A DNA stretch of 16,828 nt from CAZIFG01 sp964539135 (GCA_964539135.1 CAZIFG010000025.1:1-16828), one strand, 5' to 3'. Positions 1-8,266 are shown, counted from the first letter of the stretch. Notes: a model not told the origin generated them from the sequence alone. Numbers and translations: made by a program.

Positions 1-54
1 CTACCACTTGGACTCTCTTACTTTTCAACCTTTCTTAACTGGGGGCAGTATAGG
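1..54 (+). repeat. Left copy of inverted edge repeat, possible end of an upstream gene
   Basis: This stretch matches the reverse complement of 16772-16821 at 49 of 50 bases, apart from four extra T at 22-25. In frame 2 it reads as the end of an upstream gene, with the segment QPFLTGGSIG followed by a TAA at 71-73, five bases before the ATG of the SNF2 gene. The right copy encodes QPLLTGGSIG in its own reading frame, so the peptide similarity supports that frame. The four-T insertion shifts the frame: the frame used by the right copy before the insertion (LPLGLSY) runs here without a stop straight into the SNF2 gene. I cannot tell whether this is a true gene end, a frameshifted relic or a fusion, because the rest lies outside the window. 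Confidence 0.7.
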
Positions 55-78
55 ACCCTTTTTAAGAAAATAATCGCC

Positions 79-2706
79 ATGAATGACGGCCCTTTTGGGC
101 TTAATCGGCATATTAGTTTATTCCCCTTTCAAGAAAAAGGCATTCACGCGATTCATGCAGGAAGACGTGTATTATGCGATCAAATGGGTTTAGGAAAAAC
201 CATTCAGGCCATTGGCGCGCTTTATCTATTTCAACGGGATCAAAATCCAGACAATCATCCCCATTTAATTGTTGTACCCACGCCAGCACTTGTCGATCAA
301 TGGGCGACGGAAGTGATGGATAAAGGGAGCTTTATAGAGGAATGTCAAATTTTGAAGATTAAAACACCTGCAGAACTCGATAAAATAGCCAAGCAGATAG
401 ACGCTAATCCAGCCCTTATAAAAGGGAAACTGTTTATAACAATCTATGATGTGATTAAAACTGTAAATTCCAAAAAACGAGAAATTCAGCAGGCAAGAAG
501 ATTAGAAAAACTAGCAGACGAAGCCGAAGAAACGGGCGATACAGATGCCCTTGAACGCGCTCAAAAGCGTACGCGTTTAGAACCAGATGCCGTTAAAGGA
601 TTTTTTAGCCGCCATCAGTTTGGCATGATGATTATGGACGAAGTGCATACCATGGGGTCTGTATTATCTTATAATTTTGATGGACTCAGACCCTGTGAAG
701 ACGATTCAGGGGGAATTGACCCGAGATCAAGAATGGCTTTAACCGGAACGCCAATGGCCAAAACCATGCATGAAATCATTGCAACATTGGCGGTAACCGA
801 TCCCCTTTATGATTATACAGAAGATAAGCGTACCTTAATCAGTGTGGCACAAAGTTTGGGGGTGGTGTTAAGCCAATTAAAAACAGCTCGATACTTTTCA
901 GAGCGTTCCTTAACGGGTGAGGAAAGTTTAAGGGCACTTTTTGATTCTGTAGAGACCACACTTAAGGTGTCTTTAGCGGCTGTCTCCACGGTTACAGCTT
1001 TGGTGTTGGATCATTATACCTTGAGAAATTTTGAGACCGTAAGATCCGATTTTTTAGCCTGTAAAGATTCGAAACTCAGAAGAGATTATCCTAAATCCTA
1101 TCATGACATACAGCTCCCGCAATCTAAAGAAAAGCAAGCGGCGATTATAAGAGCGAATAAGATCTTTGATCCCGCATGGAGACAAACCTTAGGGGCGTCT
1201 ACCATTTTTCATGTTTCTGGCGCCAGAGCAAAGTTAAAGAAGTCTGAGGAAGGGGGCAGTGCTGAATCTGGTGTTAAAACAAAAACGATCGGTGTTCAAA
1301 CAAGCAGAGATGCAATACGGCCTTACAAAATAGCAGCCTTAAAGCAATCGGTGCTACCCACATTATGGATGCCCATTGTCATAACAGCCGATACGCTCGA
1401 GGAAGGAATAGCCATTAAAAATGGGATAGGAAGAGCGTTTTCTATTTTTGATATGCATACTTTAGCGGCATACAGAGCAGCATGTGCGCGATTTGGATCT
1501 ACGACCACCATAGAATTACCTGACGACACCCTGAACCGTAAAGCCGCGCAGTCTGCCGCAGACATTGCGTTCCAATTAGAATCAGGGGCTTTAGACCCCG
1601 CCCATTTTGGAGATTACGATGATATGGTGCCCCCTAACCAGGTATTGGTGCATGTCTTAGTGCAACCAGATCGATCACGACCCGATAATCTAAACCAGAT
1701 AGAGCAAGCCGTTCTTCAATATTTAGGCGAATCCGATCATATCAAAGCCCTTTTTACACCCGGGTATTTAGGCTTATCCGCTATTTCAAAGTGTTTGATT
1801 TATGGGAAGCAGGAGATGGTTAAGGGACTAATAGCGTTGGTAAAACAGAAAGGAATTCAGCCCAGTCAATTATCGTCTCATGTGGTTGCAGCCATAAAAT
1901 TTTGCAGGGAACAGCCCAGCTCAGAGTATGAGGAACTGGATATTCATAAAAATCTAGCGGCTAATCTATCTTGTTTAGAGAAACCGCCGATACTCATCAT
2001 TCCAACCCAAACAACAGGCCTGAATTTAACAGAAGCCAAGCATTTAATTTTGTTTAATCAGCCCAAGAGCCTGGCGGTGAGAGATCAAGTGATGGCACGA
2101 ATTGATCGCATTGGGCAGACAGAACCCATTTCTTTCTATAGTTTTAAGCCTGAAACGGATGTCGATCAGTGGCTACATAGCATTTGTAACCTTCAGAAAG
2201 AGGCCTTAGATATTTTAATCAATCCCAAAGCCTTTTATGTTATGGCCAGTCAGGATGACAAAGCATCAAAAACGACAGAGCTGATTTCAACTTTTTTTGT
2301 GGCAAAAGCGATATTTGAACTCATCGCTCAAAATATGGAAGAAAAAGACTCTGAAAGTACAGATGTCGATGATCTAAAAACAGAGAATATAAAGCGGCTT
2401 AAAAAAATGGACTTTAAGTCCTTTTTAATCCAATTTAGAGTCTTTGTCAGGACAAAAAAGTTAATAGAAACTCACAGAAAAGAAGATCCTGTTCCAACGG
2501 GAGTCTCTAAGCCCCCTGAGCCAAAATCCTCGCATGCCGAATCAAATCCCGGCATTTTGGATGGCCTAAGGCTTTTAGCGGATGGCGCAGAAGACCTCGA
2601 TTTTTTTGCAGCGGGAGGGGAATTATTTGGAGACCTGGACTCGGCTTGGGAGGATACCTTTAATCCAGATGGCACTTTTAATTGGGATGGTTTGGGGGCG
2701 CTATAA
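79..2706 (+). CDS. SNF2-family DEAD/DEAH-like ATPase/helicase with acidic tail
   Basis: An 875-residue superfamily 2 ATPase of the SNF2 type. Visible motifs in order: a Q-type residue at Q18 (FPFQEKG), Walker A DQMGLGKTI at 34-42, motif Ia VVPTPALVDQW near 65-75, Walker B DEVH at 187-190, motif III LTGTP at 221-225, motif V TTGLNL at 645-650, and motif VI ARIDRIGQ at 673-680 with the arginine finger pair. SNF2 proteins couple ATP hydrolysis to movement along duplex DNA. The stretch between motifs III and V is long (about 420 residues) and divergent. A charged, helix-prone segment lies at about 135-175. Residues after about 800 form a proline-rich linker and then an acidic, aromatic tail (FWDL-rich). 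The ATG at 79 lacks a clear Shine-Dalgarno site, and the frame stays open to the left edge, so the true start could lie upstream. The last 29 bases overlap maf on the other strand. The role is unknown; no restriction or defence partner is visible. Confidence 0.85.
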   Translation: MNDGPFGLNRHISLFPFQEKGIHAIHAGRRVLCDQMGLGKTIQAIGALYLFQRDQNPDNHPHLIVVPTPALVDQWATEVMDKGSFIEECQILKIKTPAELDKIAKQIDANPALIKGKLFITIYDVIKTVNSKKREIQQARRLEKLADEAEETGDTDALERAQKRTRLEPDAVKGFFSRHQFGMMIMDEVHTMGSVLSYNFDGLRPCEDDSGGIDPRSRMALTGTPMAKTMHEIIATLAVTDPLYDYTEDKRTLISVAQSLGVVLSQLKTARYFSERSLTGEESLRALFDSVETTLKVSLAAVSTVTALVLDHYTLRNFETVRSDFLACKDSKLRRDYPKSYHDIQLPQSKEKQAAIIRANKIFDPAWRQTLGASTIFHVSGARAKLKKSEEGGSAESGVKTKTIGVQTSRDAIRPYKIAALKQSVLPTLWMPIVITADTLEEGIAIKNGIGRAFSIFDMHTLAAYRAACARFGSTTTIELPDDTLNRKAAQSAADIAFQLESGALDPAHFGDYDDMVPPNQVLVHVLVQPDRSRPDNLNQIEQAVLQYLGESDHIKALFTPGYLGLSAISKCLIYGKQEMVKGLIALVKQKGIQPSQLSSHVVAAIKFCREQPSSEYEELDIHKNLAANLSCLEKPPILIIPTQTTGLNLTEAKHLILFNQPKSLAVRDQVMARIDRIGQTEPISFYSFKPETDVDQWLHSICNLQKEALDILINPKAFYVMASQDDKASKTTELISTFFVAKAIFELIAQNMEEKDSESTDVDDLKTENIKRLKKMDFKSFLIQFRVFVRTKKLIETHRKEDPVPTGVSKPPEPKSSHAESNPGILDGLRLLADGAEDLDFFAAGGELFGDLDSAWEDTFNPDGTFNWDGLGAL

Positions 2707-3283
2707 GCGCATGAATAAGAGGTCCTGCTTTTTCAATGGGAAATCCCACGACATTAAAAAGAGAGCCTTCAATAGAGTGAATAAATTCAGGCGGGAGTTC
2801 TTGGATGCCATAACTCCCGGATTTATCCAAAGGGGAGCAGGTGTGGACGTAGCGGTGAATCTGATCGGCACTTAAGGCATTAAATGTAACGTAAGTTGTG
2901 TCTGACAGGATACGCTCTTCTCCTGTAAGGGTATAAATGAGCGCCACGGCCGAAATCACCTGATGTGTGTAGCCAGACAACAGGGAAAGCATGGCTTCTG
3001 CATCCGAAAGAGAGGCTGGTTTTCCCAAACACTGAGAGTCTTTTACCACAATCGTATCTGCTGCAATGACAATACCCTGGTAATGAGCCCGAGATAAACG
3101 GGCCTTTTTAAGCGCAAGGGCTTCGGCTTGGGGCGCAATGGGCAGATCCGGGTTAAAGTCATCTTCAACCTGAAGCTGATTGGGGATAGTTTCCACACAG
3201 AATCCATGCTGGGTTAAAATATCAAAGCGTCTGGGAGATTGAGAGGCTAAAAAGAGACGTGGTATTTGAGTAGATGTTGTCAT
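2678..3283 (-). CDS. maf: Maf-family nucleoside triphosphate pyrophosphatase
   Basis: A 201-residue, full-length Maf/YhdE-like protein. Maf enzymes hydrolyse dTTP, UTP or modified nucleotides to the monophosphate plus pyrophosphate in the cytoplasm, as a house-cleaning activity; overproduction blocks septation in some bacteria. The nucleotide-binding signature SQSPRR is at 14-19, followed by the conserved IAADTIV and GKP elements, the LSGYTHQV segment, and a C-terminal SYGIQ...IEGSLFNVVGFP block that matches the family. It follows the TauE-like gene in the same direction after a 39-base gap, so it may be the tail of the oxidase operon or have its own promoter. Its 3' end overlaps the SNF2 gene by 29 bases in the convergent direction. 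The start is ATG without an obvious Shine-Dalgarno site. Confidence 0.93.
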   Translation of the reverse strand: MTTSTQIPRLFLASQSPRRFDILTQHGFCVETIPNQLQVEDDFNPDLPIAPQAEALALKKARLSRAHYQGIVIAADTIVVKDSQCLGKPASLSDAEAMLSLLSGYTHQVISAVALIYTLTGEERILSDTTYVTFNALSADQIHRYVHTCSPLDKSGSYGIQELPPEFIHSIEGSLFNVVGFPIEKAGPLIHALIAPPNHPN

Positions 3284-3322
3284 AAGACGTGATCGTATCA
3301 GATTTTGAGACCGTATAAAAGC

Positions 3323-3970
3323 TTACAATTTAAACAGAATAATGGCCAAACCTGCCAAAAGCAGTAAGATCCCACTGAATTGAGGGAATCGGGTAGACAG
3401 CGGTTTTAAGAATTTCTGAAGCAAGAGCGGGGAGGCGATGAGCGCAGGTAAAGTACCCAGCCAAAAAAGGCCCATCATAATCAGCGATGTACTCACGCTG
3501 TGGCTTACCATCGCAGCGGCAACAAAGGTATAGAGCCAACCGCAGGGCAAAAAAACAGAGGCAAAGCCCACCGCCATGGCCTGCTTATGTTGAACCCATT
3601 TCCCCATATAGCGCGTTATCCACACCTTGCCCAAAGTGGGCAATTCTTGAGTGGGGTAAAGAATCTTGTAAGCCCCTACCCCCATAAAAAATGCGCCCAA
3701 AAGTAGTGTGCTGGCAGTGGCAACAAGACCAGCGGTTTGATTCAAGACCACATGACCCAAAAGGGCAGAAAGAGCCCCTACCCCCAGATAGCCAATGAGT
3801 CGACCTAGATGATAGTTCCATACAGACAGAGGCGAATGCGTTGAGGCCATAACCAAAGGTCCACACATGCCCACACAATGCCAGCTCCCTAAAAAACTGG
3901 CCAGTAAAACAGCAGAGGGCACCATATAAGTGGCCACTGTAGACACATGACAGCAACTAGGGGCCAACAA
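3323..3970 (-). CDS. TauE/SafE- or DsbD-like membrane protein of the cbb3 cluster
   Basis: About 215 residues with six or so hydrophobic segments. It carries the HCVGMCGPL and PCGW motifs typical of the DsbD-like transmembrane family that is often annotated as sulfite exporter TauE/SafE and commonly sits beside cbb3 oxidase genes. The paired Cys near each motif suggests metal or thiol chemistry, and a role in copper or haem-protein maturation is an inference from context. The reading frame opens inside the end of ccoG. A perfect AGGAGG lies at 3980-3985 and the frame offers TTG codons at 3976 and 3970; I chose 3970 because its 9-base spacing is better. Family members usually begin where an in-frame ATG occurs at 3925, so that start is a real alternative. 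With the TTG start, the extra N-terminus contains a Cys-Cys-His cluster. Confidence 0.8.
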   Translation of the reverse strand: MLAPSCCHVSTVATYMVPSAVLLASFLGSWHCVGMCGPLVMASTHSPLSVWNYHLGRLIGYLGVGALSALLGHVVLNQTAGLVATASTLLLGAFFMGVGAYKILYPTQELPTLGKVWITRYMGKWVQHKQAMAVGFASVFLPCGWLYTFVAAAMVSHSVSTSLIMMGLFWLGTLPALIASPLLLQKFLKPLSTRFPQFSGILLLLAGLAIILFKL

Positions 3971-5360
3971 AAACAAAAACCTCCTGACGTTGGAAGTGGT
4001 CTTTACCGTGACGTCCCTTTAACAGGATGGGGATGTCATATCTCCCATTGGAAAGGAGGGCGCTTGGGGCTTCTACAAAGAAAATATAATCCCCGCTTTC
4101 ACCGGGTTGGATGCTAAGGACTTCAACGGGCCGAATGCCAGTGACACCCCGCTTTTGATCGGCTTCTGAAAGGAATAGCTCAACCTCAATGGGTTCAAAG
4201 TAAAGATTTTTAATACTGACAATAAACCGATTGCGAACCCGATGCGCGTCTACAAGTTCATAAGGCGGGGTTCGAAGGCGCTTAATATACGCAGGGGCCA
4301 TATCCCGTGAATAGAGAGCATAGCTGAGGGCGGCCACAACGGCACTGAATAAAAGGATATAAAGAACAATGCGACCGCGCAGCCACTGGCGTTTTTGGCC
4401 ATTAAGACCCGCTTCAGAGTCATATCGAACAAGGCCCTTAGGCTTGCCCAGTTTGGACATGACGGTATCGCAGGCATCGATACAGGCGGTACACATGACA
4501 CATTCCAATTGGGTGCCACGGCGAATATCGATACCGGTGGGGCAGACCTGAACACAGCGATAGCAGTTGATGCAATCTCCAGAAGCGGCGGTATCGTGGC
4601 GATCTTGCCGGCGAGGCTCACCGCGAATGGCATCGTAGCCCACAACAAGGCTCTGCTCATCAATCATCACAGATTGCAGGCGTCCATAAGGACACACCAC
4701 AATACAAAATTGTTCGCGAAACCATCCAAAGTCAAAAAGGATGATAGAGGTGGTCACAACAATGAGTAAAAAGGCCCCCCAATTTTCTTGAGGGGATTGG
4801 GTAATCATACTTAAAATACGATCAGAACCCACAAAATAAGCCAAGAAGCTATGCGTGATGACCAGAGAAATTAGAAAAAAAAGCCCCCATTTAGCGGCTT
4901 TTTTAAGCCAAAAAGAAGATGTTCTAGCTTTGGAATGAAAGCGACGTTGGCTGGTACCGGCCCCCTCAATCCACTGTTCAATGCTGCGAAACAGTCGTTC
5001 AATAAAGACCGTTTGAGGGCAGGCCCAGCCACACCACAAGCGGCCCAAAAGGGCAGTGACAAGGCCAATGCCAATAATAAAGGTTAAGATCACCAGAAAT
5101 AAGAGTGGGGCTTCATGAGACCAAAAGGTCAGACCGAAAAAAGCAAAACGACGTCCTGGAACATTTAATAATACCGCCTGATGCCCCCCAATTTTCAGCC
5201 AGGGCAACAGTAAAAAAAGCGCAATGAGAAGGCTATGAACCCAATTGCGATAGGTCTTAAACCGGCCCTTAACAGTGGCCGGGTAGATATAAAGACGTTC
5301 CCCATCTTCAGACGTCGAGGCCAACCTATCCTTTGGAAGCTCAAAGGGGTTGAGGGTCAT
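3957..5360 (-). CDS. ccoG: Cytochrome oxidase accessory Fe-S protein CcoG/FixG
   Basis: A 467-residue membrane protein of normal family length. It has a hydrophobic N-terminal half with CGWACPQ at 110-115 and CIVVCPYG at 219-226, then two [4Fe-4S] ferredoxin clusters (C263, C266, C269, C273 and C287, C290, C293, C297). A transmembrane segment near 330-348 is followed by the C-terminal Ig-like FixG domain. CcoG is required for cbb3 oxidase assembly and has been linked to reduction of Cu(II) for delivery to the CuB site. The ATG overlaps the ccoP stop by one base (TAATG), so translation is probably coupled. The last 14-20 bases overlap the TauE-like gene. It ends in TAG. The usual next gene, ccoH, is absent. 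Confidence 0.96.
   Translation of the reverse strand: MTLNPFELPKDRLASTSEDGERLYIYPATVKGRFKTYRNWVHSLLIALFLLLPWLKIGGHQAVLLNVPGRRFAFFGLTFWSHEAPLLFLVILTFIIGIGLVTALLGRLWCGWACPQTVFIERLFRSIEQWIEGAGTSQRRFHSKARTSSFWLKKAAKWGLFFLISLVITHSFLAYFVGSDRILSMITQSPQENWGAFLLIVVTTSIILFDFGWFREQFCIVVCPYGRLQSVMIDEQSLVVGYDAIRGEPRRQDRHDTAASGDCINCYRCVQVCPTGIDIRRGTQLECVMCTACIDACDTVMSKLGKPKGLVRYDSEAGLNGQKRQWLRGRIVLYILLFSAVVAALSYALYSRDMAPAYIKRLRTPPYELVDAHRVRNRFIVSIKNLYFEPIEVELFLSEADQKRGVTGIRPVEVLSIQPGESGDYIFFVEAPSALLSNGRYDIPILLKGRHGKDHFQRQEVFVFVGP
3980..3985 (-). promoter_or_regulatory. Perfect Shine-Dalgarno site inside the ccoG end
   Basis: The minus strand reads AGGAGG here, within the last codons of ccoG. It is 3 bases from one in-frame TTG (3976) and 9 bases from the next (3970) of the TauE-like gene. 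It argues that the downstream gene is translated by coupling from inside ccoG rather than only from the later ATG at 3925, which has no comparable site. Confidence 0.5.
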
Positions 5361-5929
5361 TATTTGACCTCATTTCCCTCAGGGGCTTTGGGTGTCGCAG
5401 GGCTAGAGCCTTGAATAGAATGAATAAAGGCCACCAAATTTTGGATGTCTGTTTCGCTCAGTAAGGCGCCCCAGGCTAACATGCCTTTAGCTGGAACCCC
5501 ATCATGAATGACTTTTGTAATGGCCTCGCTGCTGCCATCGCCATTAATCCAAAATTTATCGGTAAGATTAGGGCCAATAAGACCGCCGCCATCTGCCAAA
5601 TGACAAGCCGCGCACTTCGCGACAAAGATCGCTTTTCCTGCGGCAATGGCTTCAGGGGAAGTTGTGTCAGCAGCGGGTGCTTTGGCTGCTTTTTGAGGAG
5701 CGGGGCTTTCAGACTTAGGCTGGAGAGACTCAATTTTTGATGCTTCCGTTTTAAATTCATGTTGAATAGAGGGGCCAGATCCGAAGGTGTAATAAATAAA
5801 ATACCCGGCTGAAAAGATAATGGTCAGATAGAAAAGTTGCTTCCACCACTTAGGCAGTGGATTGTCCAATTCCTGAATACCATCATACTCATGATCCAAT
5901 AATTCGCCTTCTTTTTTAGGGTGACTCAT
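5360..5929 (-). CDS. ccoP: cbb3 oxidase subunit III, short mono-haem CcoP
   Basis: 189 residues. The N-terminus is typical of CcoP: an acidic stretch, then GIQELDNPLPKWW and one membrane helix at about 31-48. A Pro/Ala/Lys-rich linker (about 60-92) leads to a single class I cytochrome c domain with CAACH at 106-110 and the likely distal ligand Met150 in KGMLAW. Classical CcoP is around 300 residues and has two CxxCH sites; only one is present here, so electrons would pass through one haem fewer. The protein sits in the inner membrane with its haem domain in the periplasm and passes electrons towards CcoO. The start overlaps the ccoQ stop as ATGA, with GGAGG seven bases upstream. There is no sign of a frameshift: the domain ends normally. 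Confidence 0.95.
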   Translation of the reverse strand: MSHPKKEGELLDHEYDGIQELDNPLPKWWKQLFYLTIIFSAGYFIYYTFGSGPSIQHEFKTEASKIESLQPKSESPAPQKAAKAPAADTTSPEAIAAGKAIFVAKCAACHLADGGGLIGPNLTDKFWINGDGSSEAITKVIHDGVPAKGMLAWGALLSETDIQNLVAFIHSIQGSSPATPKAPEGNEVK

Positions 5930-6090
5930 TCGGTTTCCTCCAGGGGTAAATGGGCTAATCGTTCATATTTTTTGTAATTATAACGACTGTAAACATAGAC
6001 AATTGAGCCGCAAAACAACACAAAGAAAATGACAAGTGCGGTAGACGTTAATCCTAAAAAAGGAAAGAGTTTTAAAATATCGGATTTCAT
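5926..6090 (-). CDS. ccoQ: Small cbb3 oxidase subunit CcoQ
   Basis: A 54-residue reading frame (MKSDILKLFPF... ending LPLEETE, TGA) between ccoNO and ccoP. It has one hydrophobic membrane helix at about 9-34, followed by a Tyr/Lys/Arg-rich cytoplasmic tail (YSRYNYKKYERL). This architecture, size and exact place in the operon fit CcoQ, a small subunit that stabilises the cbb3 complex. Sequence similarity in this family is weak, so the call rests on size, topology and position. Both ends overlap neighbours by four bases as ATGA (start with the ccoNO stop, stop with the ccoP start), which is strong evidence that it is translated. It is too short for common length cut-offs. Confidence 0.9.
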   Translation of the reverse strand: MKSDILKLFPFLGLTSTALVIFFVLFCGSIVYVYSRYNYKKYERLAHLPLEETE

Positions 6091-8207
6091 TGGTCACCTA
6101 CTTTAGGCTCAGCCTTGAGACGTTGCAAGTAGGCAATAAGGGCAATGATTTCCTTTTGAGACAGGGTTTTAGGATCTTCGCCGACATTTAAATTGGCAGC
6201 AATAGATTCAGCTTGTTTGTGTGCATCGTCGACAGCGGCTTCCACTTGTTCTGTTGTATAAGGCACGCCCAGTTGTTTCATGACACTGAGTTTCTTTTTC
6301 AGAATTTTATCATCCAACTTATTCGTTAAGAGCCAGGGGTAGGAAGGCATAATCGATTCAGGGACCATGCTTCTCGGGTCGTCCATGTGGCGATAGTGCC
6401 AGAGGTCGGGATATTTGCCACCAACACGGGCCAAGTCAGGACCAATTCGGCGAGAACCCCATTGGAAGGGATGATCATAGGCCGAATCTTCAGGTTCCGA
6501 TTTGGGACCGTAGCGCAAAACATCGGAGACCATAGGTCGAACCATTTGAGAATGGCAGGTATAACAGCCTTCTCGGATATAGATATCCCGACCCGCAATT
6601 TCAAGCGCCGTGTAGGGTTTTTTTGTGCTATTTTTCATCATAAAGGTATGGGCAGTCAGTGTTGGTAAAATTTCAATGATAGAGCCAACAATAACGGAAA
6701 GCACAACAAGATAAGTAAAGATACCTGCCAAGCCTTCAAGCTTACGATGAGTATCATCGCCAGAATGGCTATGGGCCGATAAGGCAGGAGCACTTTGTTC
6801 CGTTTCTTCTTGATTTTTAGGCGCTGATTGAATGGTTTTAAAGATGTTATACATAAACAGTAAATAACCAATAAAGTATAGGGTGCCACCCAAAGCTCTG
6901 ACAGAATATAAAGGCACGATTTGAGTGAGCGTTTGAACATAATCAGGATAAAGTAGACGTCCCGATTCCATACCACGAAGCATAAGACCTTGGGTAACCC
7001 CAGCAGCCCACATGGAGCAAACATAAAGGACGATACCTGTAATGGCCACCCAGAAATGGTGATTCGCAAGTTTAGTGCTGTAAAGCGTTGTTTTCCACAG
7101 TTTAGGGACGATGTAATAGCAGAGGGCAAAAATCATGAAGCCATTCCAGCCCAATACCCCAACGTGAACATGAGCAACAATCCAATCTGTAAAGTGAGCA
7201 AGAGAGTTGACCGATTTAATCGAAAGCAAAGGGCCTTCAAAGGTCGCCATACCATAAAATGTAAGGGCGGCCACAAAAAACTTTAAAATAGGTTCTTGGC
7301 GCACACGATCCCAAACGCCTCTTAAGGTCAGAAGGCCATTGATCATACCACCCCAACTGGGGGCCAGGAGCATAATCGAAAAGATCATGCCTAAGGTTTG
7401 CGCCCATTCAGGCAGTACGGAATATAGAAGATGGTGAGGTCCGGCCCAGATATATAAAAACACAAGAGACCAAAAGTGAATAATCGAGAGTCTGTAGCTG
7501 TAAACCGGTTTACGTGCAATTTTAGGAATGTAATAGTACATTAAGCCTAAAAACGGGGTTGTTAAAAAGAAGGCAACGGCATTGTGGCCATACCACCACT
7601 GAACAAGGGCGTCTTGAACACCGGCGTATACAGGGTAGCTTTTAAACAGTGTGACCGGAATGGCAATGGCATTCACAACATGCAGTAAGGCGACGGTAAT
7701 AATAGTGGCGATGTAAAACCAGATGGCCACATACATGTGTTTTTCGCGTCGTTTTTTGAGCATGCCAAAAAAGTTAATGGCAAAAATAACCCAGACAACG
7801 GCAATCAAAATATCGATAGGCCATTCCAGCTCGGCATATTCTTTACCGGCGCTAAATCCAAGCGGAAGGCTAACGGCGGCAAGGACAATAATCAGCTGCC
7901 AGCCCCAAAAATGAAGTTTGCTCAAAAGGTCAGAGGCGACGCGTGTTTTTAATAAACGCTGAGAGGAGTGATAGATGCCGGCAAAAATGGCGTTCCCTGC
8001 AAAGGCAAAAATAGCGGCATTGGTATGCACAGGACGCAAGCGTCCAAAAGAGAGCCAGGGAAGATTAAAATTAAATTTCCAGTTTGCCAATTGGAGGGCA
8101 ATAAAAATACCGGCAAGTAAGGCAATCGCGCCCCAAAAAACGGTGGCAAGGATAAACTTTTTGACGATGCCATCATCATATGAAAATTTCTCTAATTTGA
8201 CGCTCAT
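6087..8207 (-). CDS. ccoNO: cbb3 oxidase subunits I and II fused (CcoN-CcoO)
   Basis: 706 residues joining two proteins that are usually separate. Residues 1-456 are the haem-copper oxidase core: H61 (VHTN) is the low-spin haem ligand, H208 in WWYGH plus H258-H259 in GPHH are the CuB ligands, and H346 and H348 in HVHVG are haem ligands. The active-site Tyr is expected in the FYGMATFEGP segment. A charged linker at about 457-489 leads to the CcoO part: a membrane anchor at 490-520 and CYTCH at 548-552, followed by SQMVRP. The protein reduces O2 to water with high affinity and pumps protons. AGGAG lies four bases before the ATG. A 59-base gap separates it from ccoS, the only real gap in the operon. 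Confidence 0.96.
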   Translation of the reverse strand: MSVKLEKFSYDDGIVKKFILATVFWGAIALLAGIFIALQLANWKFNFNLPWLSFGRLRPVHTNAAIFAFAGNAIFAGIYHSSQRLLKTRVASDLLSKLHFWGWQLIIVLAAVSLPLGFSAGKEYAELEWPIDILIAVVWVIFAINFFGMLKKRREKHMYVAIWFYIATIITVALLHVVNAIAIPVTLFKSYPVYAGVQDALVQWWYGHNAVAFFLTTPFLGLMYYYIPKIARKPVYSYRLSIIHFWSLVFLYIWAGPHHLLYSVLPEWAQTLGMIFSIMLLAPSWGGMINGLLTLRGVWDRVRQEPILKFFVAALTFYGMATFEGPLLSIKSVNSLAHFTDWIVAHVHVGVLGWNGFMIFALCYYIVPKLWKTTLYSTKLANHHFWVAITGIVLYVCSMWAAGVTQGLMLRGMESGRLLYPDYVQTLTQIVPLYSVRALGGTLYFIGYLLFMYNIFKTIQSAPKNQEETEQSAPALSAHSHSGDDTHRKLEGLAGIFTYLVVLSVIVGSIIEILPTLTAHTFMMKNSTKKPYTALEIAGRDIYIREGCYTCHSQMVRPMVSDVLRYGPKSEPEDSAYDHPFQWGSRRIGPDLARVGGKYPDLWHYRHMDDPRSMVPESIMPSYPWLLTNKLDDKILKKKLSVMKQLGVPYTTEQVEAAVDDAHKQAESIAANLNVGEDPKTLSQKEIIALIAYLQRLKAEPKVGDQ

Positions 8208-8244
8208 AATGCTCCTTTATACACTCAATATGGCCAGACTATAT

Positions 8245-8254
8245 CTAAATTTAG
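8245..8254. promoter_or_regulatory. AT-rich palindrome upstream of ccoNO
   Basis: A perfect 10-base palindrome CTAAATTTAG lies about 38 bases before the ccoNO start, within a roughly 20-base imperfect palindrome (8241-8258). It sits in the only gap inside the operon and could be an operator or part of an internal promoter. Short AT palindromes arise often by chance in AT-rich DNA, so this is weak. Confidence 0.2.
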
Positions 8255-8266
8255 AAATATAGGCAA

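Noticed and set aside
2582..2875. Plus-strand reading frame of 97 codons at the ATPase-maf junction
   Set aside because: It overlaps two well-supported genes in other frames and shows no domain.
4395..4769. Plus-strand reading frame of 124 codons across ccoG
   Set aside because: It lies antisense to the Fe-S region of ccoG, which is clearly coding, and its product looks like no protein.
6656..7129. Minus-strand reading frame of 157 codons within ccoNO
   Set aside because: It is an out-of-frame shadow of the oxidase subunit, whose own frame has all conserved ligands.
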